Made by a program: the position numbers and the translations under genes. This document shows, one piece after another, positions 1 through 7,933 of a stretch of 61,037 nt of DNA (the first letter of the stretch is position 1; every line of letters begins with the position of its first letter). Location: positions 1 to 61,037 of IMG/VR virus record IMGVR_UViG_3300020156_000441; one strand, given 5' to 3'. Source of the DNA: a virus. Under the pieces are notes generated by a model, which made no database searches, was not told the origin of the DNA, and worked only from the letters and a program-made list of their open reading frames with translations.

Positions 1-291
1 ATGGCGGTGGTGCGCCAGCGTCGCCGCGAGGCGGTTCAGCCAGCCATCCCCGGCAACCTCGGCCGCTTTCAACATCATGCGTCGCCGTGCCGCACCCAGG
101 CGCGCGTCCGCCGCCAATCGCGCGTGATGACGCACGGTTGCGGCGTGCGCCAGCGACTCGGCCCGGCCACGGCCGCCCAGCAGCGCCATTCGCAGGGCCG
201 CCGCCGGCGGCGCGCCGTCGTGGCAGCGTTCAAGGTCGTCCAGCGGAATGGGGAGTAGCGGCGTAGGGCAGGGTGGGACAGCGCGCGTCAT
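1..291 (-). CDS. Hypothetical protein, partial (runs off left edge)
   Basis: An open frame on the reverse strand begins with ATG at 291 and stays open for 97 codons to the window edge. It begins MTRAVPPCPTPLLPIPLDDL and continues as an Ala/Arg-rich helical stretch (SLAHAATVRHHARLAADARL) with a normal alphaproteobacterial residue composition. The opposite-strand 85-residue frame over the same bases is Arg/Gln-rich and looks like a shadow. The gene lies immediately downstream of the repressor gene in the same orientation and might be co-transcribed with it. Function is not recognised. Confidence 0.5.
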   Translation of the reverse strand, partial: MTRAVPPCPTPLLPIPLDDLERCHDGAPPAAALRMALLGGRGRAESLAHAATVRHHARLAADARLGAARRRMMLKAAEVAGDGWLNRLAATLAHHRH

Positions 292-348
292 GCGGGCAAT
301 GCTGCCCGAGGACACGACTACCTGCAAGAATAAAATCCTAGGACGCCG

Positions 349-981
349 TTACTGGCTGGCCCAGATGATGCGCGCCATCCAGGCGATGTCGTTGCGCGGG
401 ATGACACGGTCGGGGTGGGCGCGGTTGATCGACATCAGCTCGATCCGCGTCGCGGTCTCGCGCGTCAGCTGCTTGGCCATCACCTCGCCGCCCTTGGTGC
501 GCACCACCACGCGGTCGCCGCGGCGGATCTGCGCGGCGGGGGAGACGATGATGGTGTCGCCGTCGCGGTACACCGGCTCCATGCTCTCGCCCGACACCTC
601 CAGCGCATAGGCGTGCGGATCGCCCAGGCTGGGGAACAGCAACTCGTCCCAGCCGGCGCCGGCGGGGTAGCCGGCATCGTCGAAATAGCCGGCGTTGCCG
701 GCCTGGGCATAGCCGATGACCGGCACGCGCTGCATCGGCCCGCCGGCCACGCCGTCGCCCACCAGGCTGACGAACTCCGGCAGCGAGGCGCCGGTCGCGT
801 CCAACACCTTCGAGATGCTCTCGGTCGAGGGCCAGCGCAGCTTGCCGTCGCCGGTGGTGCGCTTGCTCTTGTTGAAGGTCGTGGGATCGAGCCCGGCGCG
901 GCGCGCCAGCCCGGAGGCCGACAGCCCGTGTTGGGCTGCCAGGCGGTCGATCGCCCGCCAGATGTCCGCGTGTTTCAACAT
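349..981 (-). CDS. CI/LexA-like repressor with HTH and S24 peptidase domains
   Basis: This 210-residue protein has an N-terminal helix-turn-helix region (about residues 1-70, with GLSASGLARRAGLDPTTFNK) and a C-terminal S24/LexA-type self-cleaving domain (about 115-205). The serine region is EVSGESMEPVYRDGDTIIV and the lysine region is RTKGGEVMAKQL, both as in the family. Such repressors bind operators until RecA-stimulated autocleavage. It is divergent from the outer phage late genes and separated from them by a 190-bp promoter region that carries a LexA-type box, so it is the likely master repressor of the outer element. A chromosomal S24 regulator next to the prophage is the alternative. 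Confidence 0.8.
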   Translation of the reverse strand: MLKHADIWRAIDRLAAQHGLSASGLARRAGLDPTTFNKSKRTTGDGKLRWPSTESISKVLDATGASLPEFVSLVGDGVAGGPMQRVPVIGYAQAGNAGYFDDAGYPAGAGWDELLFPSLGDPHAYALEVSGESMEPVYRDGDTIIVSPAAQIRRGDRVVVRTKGGEVMAKQLTRETATRIELMSINRAHPDRVIPRNDIAWMARIIWASQ

Positions 982-1038
982 GGGACCATAGTCTCAGAAA
1001 CCGACTTCCCTGTCCCTAGGAACGTTTTCACAATTCGC

Positions 1039-1067
1039 TTGACATAGGAATATAAACAGAACATAAG
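1039..1067 (+). promoter_or_regulatory. Sigma-70-like promoter for the outer late operon
   Basis: TTGACA at 1039-1044 is followed after 17 bp by a weaker -10 (CATAAG, 1062-1067). It lies in an AT-rich pocket between the divergent repressor and the first late gene. The -10 overlaps the SOS box described separately. Confidence 0.5.
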
Positions 1068-1073
1068 AAGAAC
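1059..1073 (+). promoter_or_regulatory. LexA-type SOS box GAAC-N7-GAAC
   Basis: The sequence GAAC-ATAAGAA-GAAC matches the direct-repeat LexA box known from alphaproteobacteria (GTTC-N7-GTTC on the other strand). It overlaps the -10 region of the late promoter, a position suited to repression. The right half also forms a short dyad, GAAC-ACTT-GTTC (1070-1081). It could be bound by host LexA or by the adjacent S24 repressor. Confidence 0.6.
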
Positions 1074-1172
1074 ACTTGTTCCACCATGCCGCGTGCCTGC
1101 GGCGGTGATGCCCGCCACGGACGAGCGGGCGCCCGCCACGGTCCGCCGGCAGACGCACGGGAGCCCTTGCCG

Positions 1173-1604
1173 ATGATCCTCGCCCACCCCCGTTCCCGGC
1201 CCAAGCCGGCCGCCCCCACGGCCGCCCCCACGGCCGCCCTCGCCGCCAGCCTCCCCGACAGTCCGGGCGGCGTTCCGTTCGGCAGCGCCGAGGAGGCGTG
1301 GTTCTGGTCCGTCCAGGCGCACGAGGCCAAGGCGGAAGGGGCGCGCGTGACGGCCGGCAAGGGTCTGGTCCCCCGCCCGTGCGAGCCCGGCGACGTGATC
1401 CGCGCCGTGGACCGGCTGTACCGCCAGCGCCGGCTGGTGCGCGACCACCTGCACGTGCTGGTGCACTACGGCCGCCGCCTGATGGCGCCCGACCCCGAGC
1501 GGTTCCGCGAGCAGCGCGCCAGCACCCTGTGGCGCGAGGCGTTCGACCACATCGGCCCGCTGCTGCGCGAGAAGGGCATCGTGCAGGCGGGACTAGCACC
1601 GTGA
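1173..1604 (+). CDS. Conserved phage-region protein of unknown function
   Basis: First gene of the outer rightward operon. ATG at 1173 is preferred because GGGAG lies 9 bp upstream; an earlier ATG at 1086 would add only low-complexity residues. The 143-residue product has a Pro/Ala-rich start and then a well-formed core (EEAWFWSVQAHEAKAEGARV, RPCEPGDVIRAVDRLYRQRR, LREKGIVQ) rich in Arg and aromatic residues. I do not recognise the family with certainty. Its position before the portal allows a small terminase or a late regulator, but no helix-turn-helix is obvious. The stop overlaps the next GTG start by 4 bp (GTGA), so the two are translationally coupled. Confidence 0.6.
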   Translation: MILAHPRSRPKPAAPTAAPTAALAASLPDSPGGVPFGSAEEAWFWSVQAHEAKAEGARVTAGKGLVPRPCEPGDVIRAVDRLYRQRRLVRDHLHVLVHYGRRLMAPDPERFREQRASTLWREAFDHIGPLLREKGIVQAGLAP

Positions 1605-1993
1605 GCCGTCCCGCCTCGGCGCCGGTCCCGCCGGCCCCGCGCGCCTGGGTGGTGTTCAGCGGCGCGGCCGAGCTGTGGTGGCTGCGGCTGCTGCGGCCGG
1701 GCTTCCGCCATTGCTTCGTGGCGCTCGACGACGGGCGGCACTGGGTGGTGGTGGACCCGCTGGCGCCCTTCACCGACGTCGCCGTGCTGGGCGTACCGGC
1801 CGGCTGGGACGTGCCGGGCTGGTTCCGCTCGCTCGGCATGACGGTGGTCGCCGCCCCGGTGCGCCGCGGCCTGACGCGCCCCGCCCCCTGGGGCCCCTTC
1901 ACCTGCGTGGAGGCGGTCAAGCGCGTGCTGGGCCTGCACGCCCCCTTCGTGCTGACGCCCTGGCAGCTGTACCGCCGCCTGGGCGGCGCCTGA
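1601..1993 (+). CDS. Hypothetical protein, possible permuted papain-like fold
   Basis: A GTG start at 1601 overlaps the previous stop. The 130-residue product has a His-Cys pair near the middle (LRPGFRHCFVALDDGRHWVV) and a later cysteine in GPFTCVEAVKRVLGL. A His-first, Cys-last order with an Asp between them resembles circularly permuted NlpC/papain-like enzymes, so a peptidase or amidase role is possible, but this rests on spacing only. It is part of the rightward outer operon before the portal. No signal peptide or membrane segment is visible. Confidence 0.55.
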   Translation: MSRPASAPVPPAPRAWVVFSGAAELWWLRLLRPGFRHCFVALDDGRHWVVVDPLAPFTDVAVLGVPAGWDVPGWFRSLGMTVVAAPVRRGLTRPAPWGPFTCVEAVKRVLGLHAPFVLTPWQLYRRLGGA

Positions 1994-2024
1994 CCCGTCT
2001 CCCCGTTTCTTCGGAGGTCCGTCC

Positions 2025-2480
2025 ATGGCCAACCTCTTCTCCGCCCCGAAGCCGCCGACGCCCGCCCCCGCGCCGGCTCCCGCCCCGGCACCGCCCCCGG
2101 CGCCGCCCCCGGCACCAGTTGTGGTCGAAACGCCGCCTCCGCCTCCGGCGCCCACCCCGCCGCCGGCCCCGCCGCCAGCGCCGGTCGTCGAACCGGCGCC
2201 GGTGGTGACGCCGTCGCCGCCGCAATGGGACCCGCCCTGGTGGGTGACCAACCCGCCGCCCCCGCCGTCCTACACGCCGGCTCCGGCACCCGCTCCGGCC
2301 CCTGCGCCAGCGCCGGTGCAGCAGCCGCCCGCCGAGCCGGACCAGGACCCGGAGGCGGTGGCCGAGAAGGCCATGCAGCGCCGCACGCGCAGCCGCGCCG
2401 GGACGGTGCGCACCTCCTGGCGCGGCGTGCTCGACACCAACGCGCTGGCGCCCGCGCGCAAGCGCCTCCTGGGGGAGTGA
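2025..2480 (+). CDS. Pro/Ala-rich small virion-associated protein
   Basis: ATG at 2025 follows TCGGAGG at good spacing. The 151-residue product has a long Pro/Ala low-complexity region (about residues 8-110, repeats of PAPA and PPPAPP) and a compact basic C-terminus containing RRTRSRAGTVRTSWRGVLD and a final RKRLLGE. Small proteins that start MxNLFSAPK and end in this RAGT-RTSWRGVLD type of tail occur just before the portal in T7-like and BPP-1-like podophages. The exact role is unknown; the Pro-rich region may be a flexible linker. Confidence 0.6.
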   Translation: MANLFSAPKPPTPAPAPAPAPAPPPAPPPAPVVVETPPPPPAPTPPPAPPPAPVVEPAPVVTPSPPQWDPPWWVTNPPPPPSYTPAPAPAPAPAPAPVQQPPAEPDQDPEAVAEKAMQRRTRSRAGTVRTSWRGVLDTNALAPARKRLLGE

Positions 2481-2484
2481 CGCC

Positions 2485-4002
2485 GTGACCGCCGCGAAGA
2501 AGACCCAACCGGAACCGGCCCTCCTCCTCGAACGCTACAACGCCGCGCGCCAGCGCCGGTCGGTGTGGGAGAACCATTGGCAGGACTGCTACGACTACGC
2601 CCTGCCCAACGGCCGGCCGTTCCTGCACGCCGCCCGCCCCGGCGAGCGCCGCGTCGACCGGCTGTTCGACGGCACCGCGCCCGACGCGGTGGAGCAGCTG
2701 GCTGCCAGCCTGCTGGCGCAGCTCACCCCGCCGTGGTCCAGCTGGTTCGCGCTGGTCCCCGGCCCCGACCTGTCGGACGCCGAGCGCGACCGCGTCGCCC
2801 CCATGCTCGACCGCGCCACGGCCATCGCCCAGGCGCACTTCGACCGCTCCAACTATGCCGTGGAGGCGCACCAGGCCTTCCTCGACCTCGCCACCGTCGG
2901 CACCGCCTGCCTGCTGATGGAGGAGTCCGCTCCCGGGGAGGCGTCCAGCTTCCGCTTCACCGCCGTGCCGCTGGCCGAGGCGGTGCTGGAGGAGGGGCCG
3001 GAGGGCCGCCTGGACGGCACCTACCGCCGCAGCGAGCGCACGCTGGCCCAGATCGTCCGGCGTTTTGCCGCCGCCGAGATCCCGGAGGAGGTGCGCCGCC
3101 GCGCGCAGGAGGACCCCGACGCCCGCTTCGCCGTGGTCGAGGCGGTGCTGCCGGAGGGCACCGCCTACCGCTGGACGGTGGTGCTGGACAGCGGCATCGC
3201 CGAACCGGTTCTGCTGGCCGAGGGACGCTTCGCCCAATCCCCGTTCATCAGCTTCCGCTGGCTGAAGGCGCCGGGCGAGGTCTACGGCCGCTCCCCCGTC
3301 ATGAAGGCGCTGCCGGACATCAAGACGGCGAACAAGGTGGTCGAACTCGTGCTGAAGAACGCCTCCATCGCCGTCACCGGCATCTGGCAGGCGGACGACG
3401 ACGGCGTGCTGAACCCGGCCAGCATCCGCCTCGTTCCCGGCACCATCATCCCGAAGGCGGTGGGCTCGGCCGGGCTGACGCCGCTGGCCGCCCCCGGCCG
3501 GTTCGACGTCTCCCAACTCGTGCTCGACGACCTGCGCGCGCGCATCCGCCACGCGCTCATGGCCGACCGCCTCGCCCCCATCGCCGAAGGGCGCATGACG
3601 GCGACCGAGGTGCTGGAGCGCTCGGCCGAGATGGCGCGCCTGCTGGGCGCCACCTACGGCCGGCTGCAGGCGGAGCTGCTGACCCCGCTGGTGCTGCGCG
3701 GCGTGGCCATCCTGCGCCGGCGCGGCGAGATCCCCGACGTGATGGTCGACGGCCGGCTGGTGCAGCTCCAGCACCGCTCGCCGCTGGCCCAGGCGCAGGC
3801 GCAGCGCGATGCCCAGGCGACGCTGCGCTGGCTGGAGGCGGCGCAGGCGCTCGGCCCCTCGGCGCTGGCCACGGTGGACGCCGCCGCGACATCCCGCTGG
3901 CTGGCCGAGGCGTTCGGCGTCCCGGCCAAGCTGGTGCGCAGCGCCGCCCCGCCGCCACCCTCGCCACCACCACCGGTGCCGGCGGAGGTGCCGCATGGCT
4001 GA
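2485..4002 (+). CDS. Podovirus portal (head-tail connector) protein
   Basis: GTG start at 2485, five bases after the previous stop region; 505 residues, close to the usual 500-550 of T7-like portals. The N-terminus (ALLLERYNAARQRRSVWENH, WQDCYDYALPNG) and the segment RRVDRLFDGTAPDAVEQLAA are characteristic of the podovirus head-to-tail connector family. A conserved core follows (YGRSPVMKALPDIKTANKVV, ADRLAPIAEGRMTATEVLER). The portal forms the dodecameric ring through which DNA is packaged and on which the tail is built. The C-terminus is Pro-rich. Its stop overlaps the next ATG by 8 bp. Confidence 0.92.
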   Translation: MTAAKKTQPEPALLLERYNAARQRRSVWENHWQDCYDYALPNGRPFLHAARPGERRVDRLFDGTAPDAVEQLAASLLAQLTPPWSSWFALVPGPDLSDAERDRVAPMLDRATAIAQAHFDRSNYAVEAHQAFLDLATVGTACLLMEESAPGEASSFRFTAVPLAEAVLEEGPEGRLDGTYRRSERTLAQIVRRFAAAEIPEEVRRRAQEDPDARFAVVEAVLPEGTAYRWTVVLDSGIAEPVLLAEGRFAQSPFISFRWLKAPGEVYGRSPVMKALPDIKTANKVVELVLKNASIAVTGIWQADDDGVLNPASIRLVPGTIIPKAVGSAGLTPLAAPGRFDVSQLVLDDLRARIRHALMADRLAPIAEGRMTATEVLERSAEMARLLGATYGRLQAELLTPLVLRGVAILRRRGEIPDVMVDGRLVQLQHRSPLAQAQAQRDAQATLRWLEAAQALGPSALATVDAAATSRWLAEAFGVPAKLVRSAAPPPPSPPPPVPAEVPHG

Positions 4003-4258
4003 CGCCGCCGGCTGGGACTGGTTCGCCGATCCCGCAAACCCCAACCCGACGGACGACCCGGCGCCCAGCTTCGCCCGCTGCTTCGCCGGCCCGGACGGGG
4101 AGCGCGTGCTGGCCGTGCTGCGCGCCATGACGCTGGGCCGCACGCTGGGCCCCGACGTGCCGGAGGCGGCGCTGCGCCACCTGGAGGGCCAGCGCGCCCT
4201 CGTCGCCACCATCCTCGCCCTGGCCGCGCGCGGCCGGGGGACCTCCACCTCACCCTGA
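3995..4258 (+). CDS. Bbp19-like small phage protein
   Basis: ATG at 3995 lies inside the end of the portal gene (8-bp overlap). The 87-residue product has the pattern F-x-RCFAGPDGERVLAVLRAM followed by LRHLEGQRALVATILALA, which resembles the Bbp19 family found between portal and scaffold genes in BPP-1-like podophages. The order portal, this gene, scaffold is the same as in those phages. Its molecular role is not known. Confidence 0.7.
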   Translation: MADAAGWDWFADPANPNPTDDPAPSFARCFAGPDGERVLAVLRAMTLGRTLGPDVPEAALRHLEGQRALVATILALAARGRGTSTSP

Positions 4259-4279
4259 CCCCTGCTTGGGAGAACCGCC

Positions 4280-5011
4280 ATGGCCGAAAACCTGCTGACC
4301 GCCACCATGCCCGAGGGCTTACCCGCCGCCCCGCCGACGGACCCGTCGTTATCCGGCGCCCGCCCGCCGCTGCTGCCCGAGAAGTTCTGGGACGCGCAGG
4401 CCGGCGCCGTGCGCGTCGACGCGCTGCTGAAATCCTACCTGGAGCTGGAACGCCGGCTGGCGGCGGGCGTCGACCCGGCGCGCATCAACAGCCTGCTCGG
4501 CGTGCCGGACAACCCGGACGGCTACTGCATCGCCTGCGACCACGGCATGTTCACGCCGGATCCGGCGATCAACGCCCGCCTGCACGGCGCCGGCTTCTCG
4601 CCGCAGCAGGCGCAGCTGGTCTACGACCTTGCGGCGGAGCACCTGATGCCGCTGATCCAGCAGCTGGCCGCCGAGTTCCAGGCCGAGCGCGAGGTCGAAC
4701 GTCTGGTCGAGCATTTCGGCGGCGAGGCCAAATGGCGGGAGGTGTCGCGCCAGCTGCTCGCCTGGGCGGCCAAGAACCTGCCGGCGGCGGCGGTCGAGGG
4801 CCTGTCGACCACCTATGAAGGGGTGATGGCGCTTCACCGGATGATGACCGGCGGCGAACCCTCGGCCCTGGAGCGCGGCGAGCCCGCCGCCGCGGCGGGC
4901 GAGGGCGACCTGCACGCCCTGATGCGCGACCCCCGCTACTGGCGCGACCGCGACCCCGCCACCGTCGCCAAGGTGACCGAGGGCTTCCAGCGCCTGTATC
5001 CGGGGGCGTGA
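4280..5011 (+). CDS. Capsid scaffolding protein
   Basis: ATG at 4280 follows GGGAGAA at 4268-4274. The 243-residue acidic product contains ARPPLLPEKFWDAQAGAVRV and a long helical region (about 85-150, PQQAQLVYDLAAEHLMPLIQ onward), then a C-terminal RDPRYWRDRDPATVAKVTEG. The opening EKFWD motif and the RDPxYWRDRDP end are typical of podovirus scaffolds. Scaffolds guide capsid assembly and leave before maturation. In the ancestral order the capsid gene should follow directly; here a 2.3-kb GGDEF-EAL gene lies between. Confidence 0.82.
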   Translation: MAENLLTATMPEGLPAAPPTDPSLSGARPPLLPEKFWDAQAGAVRVDALLKSYLELERRLAAGVDPARINSLLGVPDNPDGYCIACDHGMFTPDPAINARLHGAGFSPQQAQLVYDLAAEHLMPLIQQLAAEFQAEREVERLVEHFGGEAKWREVSRQLLAWAAKNLPAAAVEGLSTTYEGVMALHRMMTGGEPSALERGEPAAAAGEGDLHALMRDPRYWRDRDPATVAKVTEGFQRLYPGA

Positions 5012-5019
5012 TATTGTCT

Positions 5020-5046
5020 CCCTCCCCCGCCTCCGGCGGGGGAGGG
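5020..5046. repeat. GC-rich palindrome after the scaffold gene
   Basis: Arms CTCCCCCGCC (5022-5031) and GGCGGGGGAG (5035-5044) with a 3-base loop form a perfect hairpin that extends a few bases further. Closely related palindromes occur at about 52261-52285 and 56037-56060. It has no T-tract, so it is better read as a dispersed palindromic repeat, although it may also slow transcription. Confidence 0.6.
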
Positions 5047-5210
5047 GCATCAGCTTCCCTTCGATTGATAATGATCGCGAGCCGCAACGAAAAGGCGCAA
5101 GAATCCGCGCCGCGACGCCGAAAAAGATGTTGCATCCCTGTAATGAAATCGTCAGTTTGATTACGGAAACATAACCCGGCCCGCTGCTTCCCCGCGCGGC
5201 CGGAAGGGAC

Positions 5211-7538
5211 GTGCGGCAGGGCATGACACTGCGTCGGAAGATCCGCTGGCTGACCATCATCGGCCTGCTCGGCTGCCTGTTGGCGGCCATTCCGGCGTTG
5301 TACCTCCTGCGCCAGGGCATGATCGGCGAGCGCGAGCGGCTGGCCGCCGGGCTGGTCGAGTCCGCGCAGTCCATGCTGGCCAGCCTGAACGGCGCCGTCC
5401 AGCGTGGCGAGCTGTCGGTCAGCGACGCCCGCGCCCGCGCCACCCTGGCCGTGCAGGGGCTGGGCGGCGACGTCTTCCGCCTGACCGTCTTCACCGATGG
5501 GCAGGCGCCCGCCGGCTGGCCCGAGAGCGGCCGGGCCGTCGTCGCCACCGGCCGGTTCGAGCCGTGGGGCTGGACCATCGGCGCCGCCTTCGGCACCGCC
5601 GACCTGGACCGCGAGTTCACCCGCAACGTGCTGGCCTTCGGCGGCTTCCTGGCGCTGCTGCTGGTGCTGTCCTGGCCGCTGTCGGCCTTTTTGTCGGAAC
5701 ACGTGCTTGGGCCGCTGGAGGCGCTGTCGTCGCGCATGGCGCGCCTCACCCAGGGGCGCACGGACATCGACATCCCCGGCCAGGACCGCACCGACGAGTT
5801 CGGCGCCATGGCCCGCGCGCTGGAGTACTTCCGCCGCGCCGCCGGCGCCATCATCGAGCGCGACGAGCGGCTGTCCGGCATCATGCGCAACGTCGGCGAG
5901 GCGATCGTCCTGGTCGGCGAGGACGGCGCCATCGCCGAGCACAACCCGGCCGCCGAGTCGCTGTTCGGCCTCGCCGGCCCGGAGCTGGTCGGCCATGGTT
6001 TCGCCGCCCTGTTTGCCGAGGAGGACCGCGGCCGGGTCGAGGCCATGTTCGAGACGCGCCGGGCCAACGCGTCGGGCGGCAAGGCGGTGCGCGCCGAAGG
6101 GCTGGGCATTGAGCGCCCCGGCCAGCCGCGGGCGGAGGTGTCGCTGTCGCTGTCCGGCCTGCCGCTGGGCGGGCGGCACCACTACATCGCCGTGCTGGCC
6201 GACATCACCGAACGGCTGGAGCACGAGCGCGAGCTGCTGCGTCTCGCCACCCGCGACCGGCTGACCGGCCTGCCCAACCGCGCGCTCATCGAGTCGCTGG
6301 TGGAAAGCGCCGTCGAGCGGGCGCGCCGCCACAACCGGCGTTTCGCCGTGCTGTGCATGGACCTGTCGCGCTTCAAGCTGATCACCGACACGCTGGGCCA
6401 CCACGCGGGCGACGCCCTGCTGCTGGAGGTCGCCAAGCGCGTGCAGGCCACCGTGCGCACGGCCGACACGGTGGGCCGCATCGGCTCCGACGACTTCGCC
6501 ATCCTGCTGGAGGAGGTCGCGGATGGCGAGGAGTCCGCCGCCGTGGCCCAGCGCATCCTCACCGCCTTCGACACCCCGGTGGAACTGCTGGGGACCGAGC
6601 ACTACGTGCGCCCCTCCATCGGCATCGCGCTGTTCCCCGATCATGCCGACGACGTGCACGAGCTGATCCGCGCCGCCGACACCGCGCTGTACGCCGCCAA
6701 GCGCATGGGCGGCCGGCGCCACGCCTTCTTCCAGAAGGAGATGGCCGACCAGGCGCGCCGCCACCTGGCGCTGGACCGCGACCTGCGCGCCGCGCTCGCG
6801 GCCGGCGAATACCGGCTGCACTACCAGCCCAAGGTCTCCCTGGTCGACTTCGCGCTGGAGGGGTTCGAGGCACTGCTGCGCTGGGAACGGCCCGGCCACG
6901 GCATGGTCCCGCCCGGCGAGTTCATCCCGGTGGCCGAGGAAACCGGCTTCATCGTGCCGCTGGGCGACTGGGTGCTGGAGGAAGCCTGCCGGCAGATGCG
7001 CGAGTGGATCGATCAGGGCATGGAGCCGGTGCCGGTGGCCGTCAACATCTCGCCCCGGCAGCTGCGCCAGCGCTCCAGCGAAGACTTCCTGCGCGTCATG
7101 GCGAAGTATGCGCTCACCCCAGACCTGATCGAGCTGGAGATCACCGAGGGTGCGGTGATGCAGGACCTGGAGCACGCGCTGACCGTGCTGGAGGAGTTGA
7201 AGGCGGCCGGCGTGCGCGTGGCGGTGGATGATTTCGGCACCGGCCATTCCAGCTTGAGCTACCTGAAGCGGCTGCCGATCACGACGCTGAAGATCGACCG
7301 CTCCTTCGTCGGCGGCGTTCCGCGCGAACGCGAGGACGCCGGCATCGTCTCCACCATCATCTCCATGGCCGACCTCCTGGGCCTGACCGTGGTGGCCGAG
7401 GGGGTGGAGCGGCCGGAACAGGCGCACTTCCTGCGCCACCACAACTGCCTCGTCGTCCAGGGCTGGCTGACCGGCCGCCCGGTCCCCGCCGCCGAGGCCG
7501 CCGGCCTGCTGGAACAGCGCCTGAAGCAGCGCGCGTGA
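5211..7538 (+). CDS. Membrane GGDEF-EAL protein (c-di-GMP phosphodiesterase likely)
   Basis: The 775-residue protein has a membrane segment (about 10-32), a periplasmic loop, a second membrane segment (about 138-162), a HAMP region, a PAS domain (about 220-335), a GGDEF domain (about 344-505) and an EAL domain (about 525-770). The cyclase motif is degenerate (GSDDF, near residue 424), but an RxxD inhibitory site (RTAD) stands five residues before it. The EAL domain keeps EALLRW, NISPRQL, DDFGTG and AEGVE motifs, so c-di-GMP hydrolysis is likely. It would act at the inner membrane. It interrupts a phage head operon and is flanked by palindromes on both sides. The start may be GTG 5211 or ATG 5223; neither has ideal spacing. 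Confidence 0.93.
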   Translation: MRQGMTLRRKIRWLTIIGLLGCLLAAIPALYLLRQGMIGERERLAAGLVESAQSMLASLNGAVQRGELSVSDARARATLAVQGLGGDVFRLTVFTDGQAPAGWPESGRAVVATGRFEPWGWTIGAAFGTADLDREFTRNVLAFGGFLALLLVLSWPLSAFLSEHVLGPLEALSSRMARLTQGRTDIDIPGQDRTDEFGAMARALEYFRRAAGAIIERDERLSGIMRNVGEAIVLVGEDGAIAEHNPAAESLFGLAGPELVGHGFAALFAEEDRGRVEAMFETRRANASGGKAVRAEGLGIERPGQPRAEVSLSLSGLPLGGRHHYIAVLADITERLEHERELLRLATRDRLTGLPNRALIESLVESAVERARRHNRRFAVLCMDLSRFKLITDTLGHHAGDALLLEVAKRVQATVRTADTVGRIGSDDFAILLEEVADGEESAAVAQRILTAFDTPVELLGTEHYVRPSIGIALFPDHADDVHELIRAADTALYAAKRMGGRRHAFFQKEMADQARRHLALDRDLRAALAAGEYRLHYQPKVSLVDFALEGFEALLRWERPGHGMVPPGEFIPVAEETGFIVPLGDWVLEEACRQMREWIDQGMEPVPVAVNISPRQLRQRSSEDFLRVMAKYALTPDLIELEITEGAVMQDLEHALTVLEELKAAGVRVAVDDFGTGHSSLSYLKRLPITTLKIDRSFVGGVPREREDAGIVSTIISMADLLGLTVVAEGVERPEQAHFLRHHNCLVVQGWLTGRPVPAAEAAGLLEQRLKQRA

Positions 7539-7553
7539 CGGCGCGTTCTCGAC

Positions 7554-7628
7554 GTTGGGTTTTCGCTGGCGCTCAGCCCAACCTACGGCTGCATTGTAGG
7601 TTGGGCTGAGCGCCAGCAAAAACCCAAC
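7554..7628. repeat. Large near-perfect palindrome (REP-like), copy C
   Basis: Two 33-base arms (7554-7586 and 7596-7628) pair with one mismatch around a 9-base loop. The arm core GTAGGTTGGG..CCCAACC is shared with the larger elements at 52304-52468 and 55863-56019. It directly follows the GGDEF-EAL gene and could act as a transcription terminator or transcript stabiliser. Confidence 0.8.
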
Positions 7629-7674
7629 GCCCGCATCCGCACGTGCGCATACGTTTGAATGTAGGACTTTTTTC

Positions 7675-7703
7675 TTGACAGGGCCCGTCTCCTGTCCTAC
7701 AAC
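7675..7703 (+). promoter_or_regulatory. Sigma-70-like promoter upstream of the capsid gene
   Basis: A consensus TTGACA (7675-7680) is followed after exactly 17 bp by TACAAC (7698-7703). It lies in a locally AT-richer stretch between the palindrome and the capsid gene. Transcription would start near 7710. Confidence 0.6.
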
Positions 7704-7709
7704 TTTCCT

Positions 7710-7827
7710 TGTCAACGCCCGTCGTGTGTCTCCCCTCCACGGCGGGTTCTGACGCTTCCACTCCTGCATGCCTAGCCTGGAAAGGGCTGGCCGGACAACC
7801 GAAAGGCCCGGCCAGCCCTTTCCTTTT
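7710..7827 (+). ncRNA. Candidate small RNA or capsid leader/attenuator
   Basis: The stretch runs from the predicted start of the promoter at 7675-7703 to a strong intrinsic terminator at 7779-7827, giving a transcript of about 118 nt. It has no convincing reading frame. It contains a pyrimidine-rich TCTCCCCTCCAC stretch that could pair with ribosome binding sites, as in some alphaproteobacterial small RNAs. The capsid gene begins about 105 bp after the terminator, so an attenuated leader is the alternative. Confidence 0.4.
7779..7827 (+). terminator. Intrinsic terminator before the capsid gene
   Basis: A perfect 16-bp stem (GGAAAGGGCTGGCCGG at 7779-7794 with its complement at 7808-7823) and a 13-base loop are followed by TTTT. 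It lies between a promoter and the capsid gene. Confidence 0.75.
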
Positions 7828-7933
7828 GTGCGCTCGCCCACGGCCGGACGCGCCGGATCCATCGCGCCCGACAACCGGATGGCGGATCGCGCTCCCCGAT
7901 CCCTCTTCGGCTTTTCAAAAGGAGCACAATCCT

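Noticed and set aside
994-4308. A 1104-codon open frame on the reverse strand across the portal genes
   Set aside because: It is antisense to well-supported portal and neighbouring genes and has Arg/Gly/Ala-rich composition typical of shadow frames in GC-rich DNA.
7644-7653. TGCGCATACG upstream of the outer capsid promoter as an operator of the inner phage repressor
   Set aside because: It matches only part of the ATGCG-N4-CGCAT dyad and lacks both outer half-site bases, so chance is a sufficient explanation.
4569-7874. A 1101-codon reverse frame across the scaffold and GGDEF-EAL genes
   Set aside because: Antisense shadow; the plus strand encodes recognisable scaffold and GGDEF-EAL domains.
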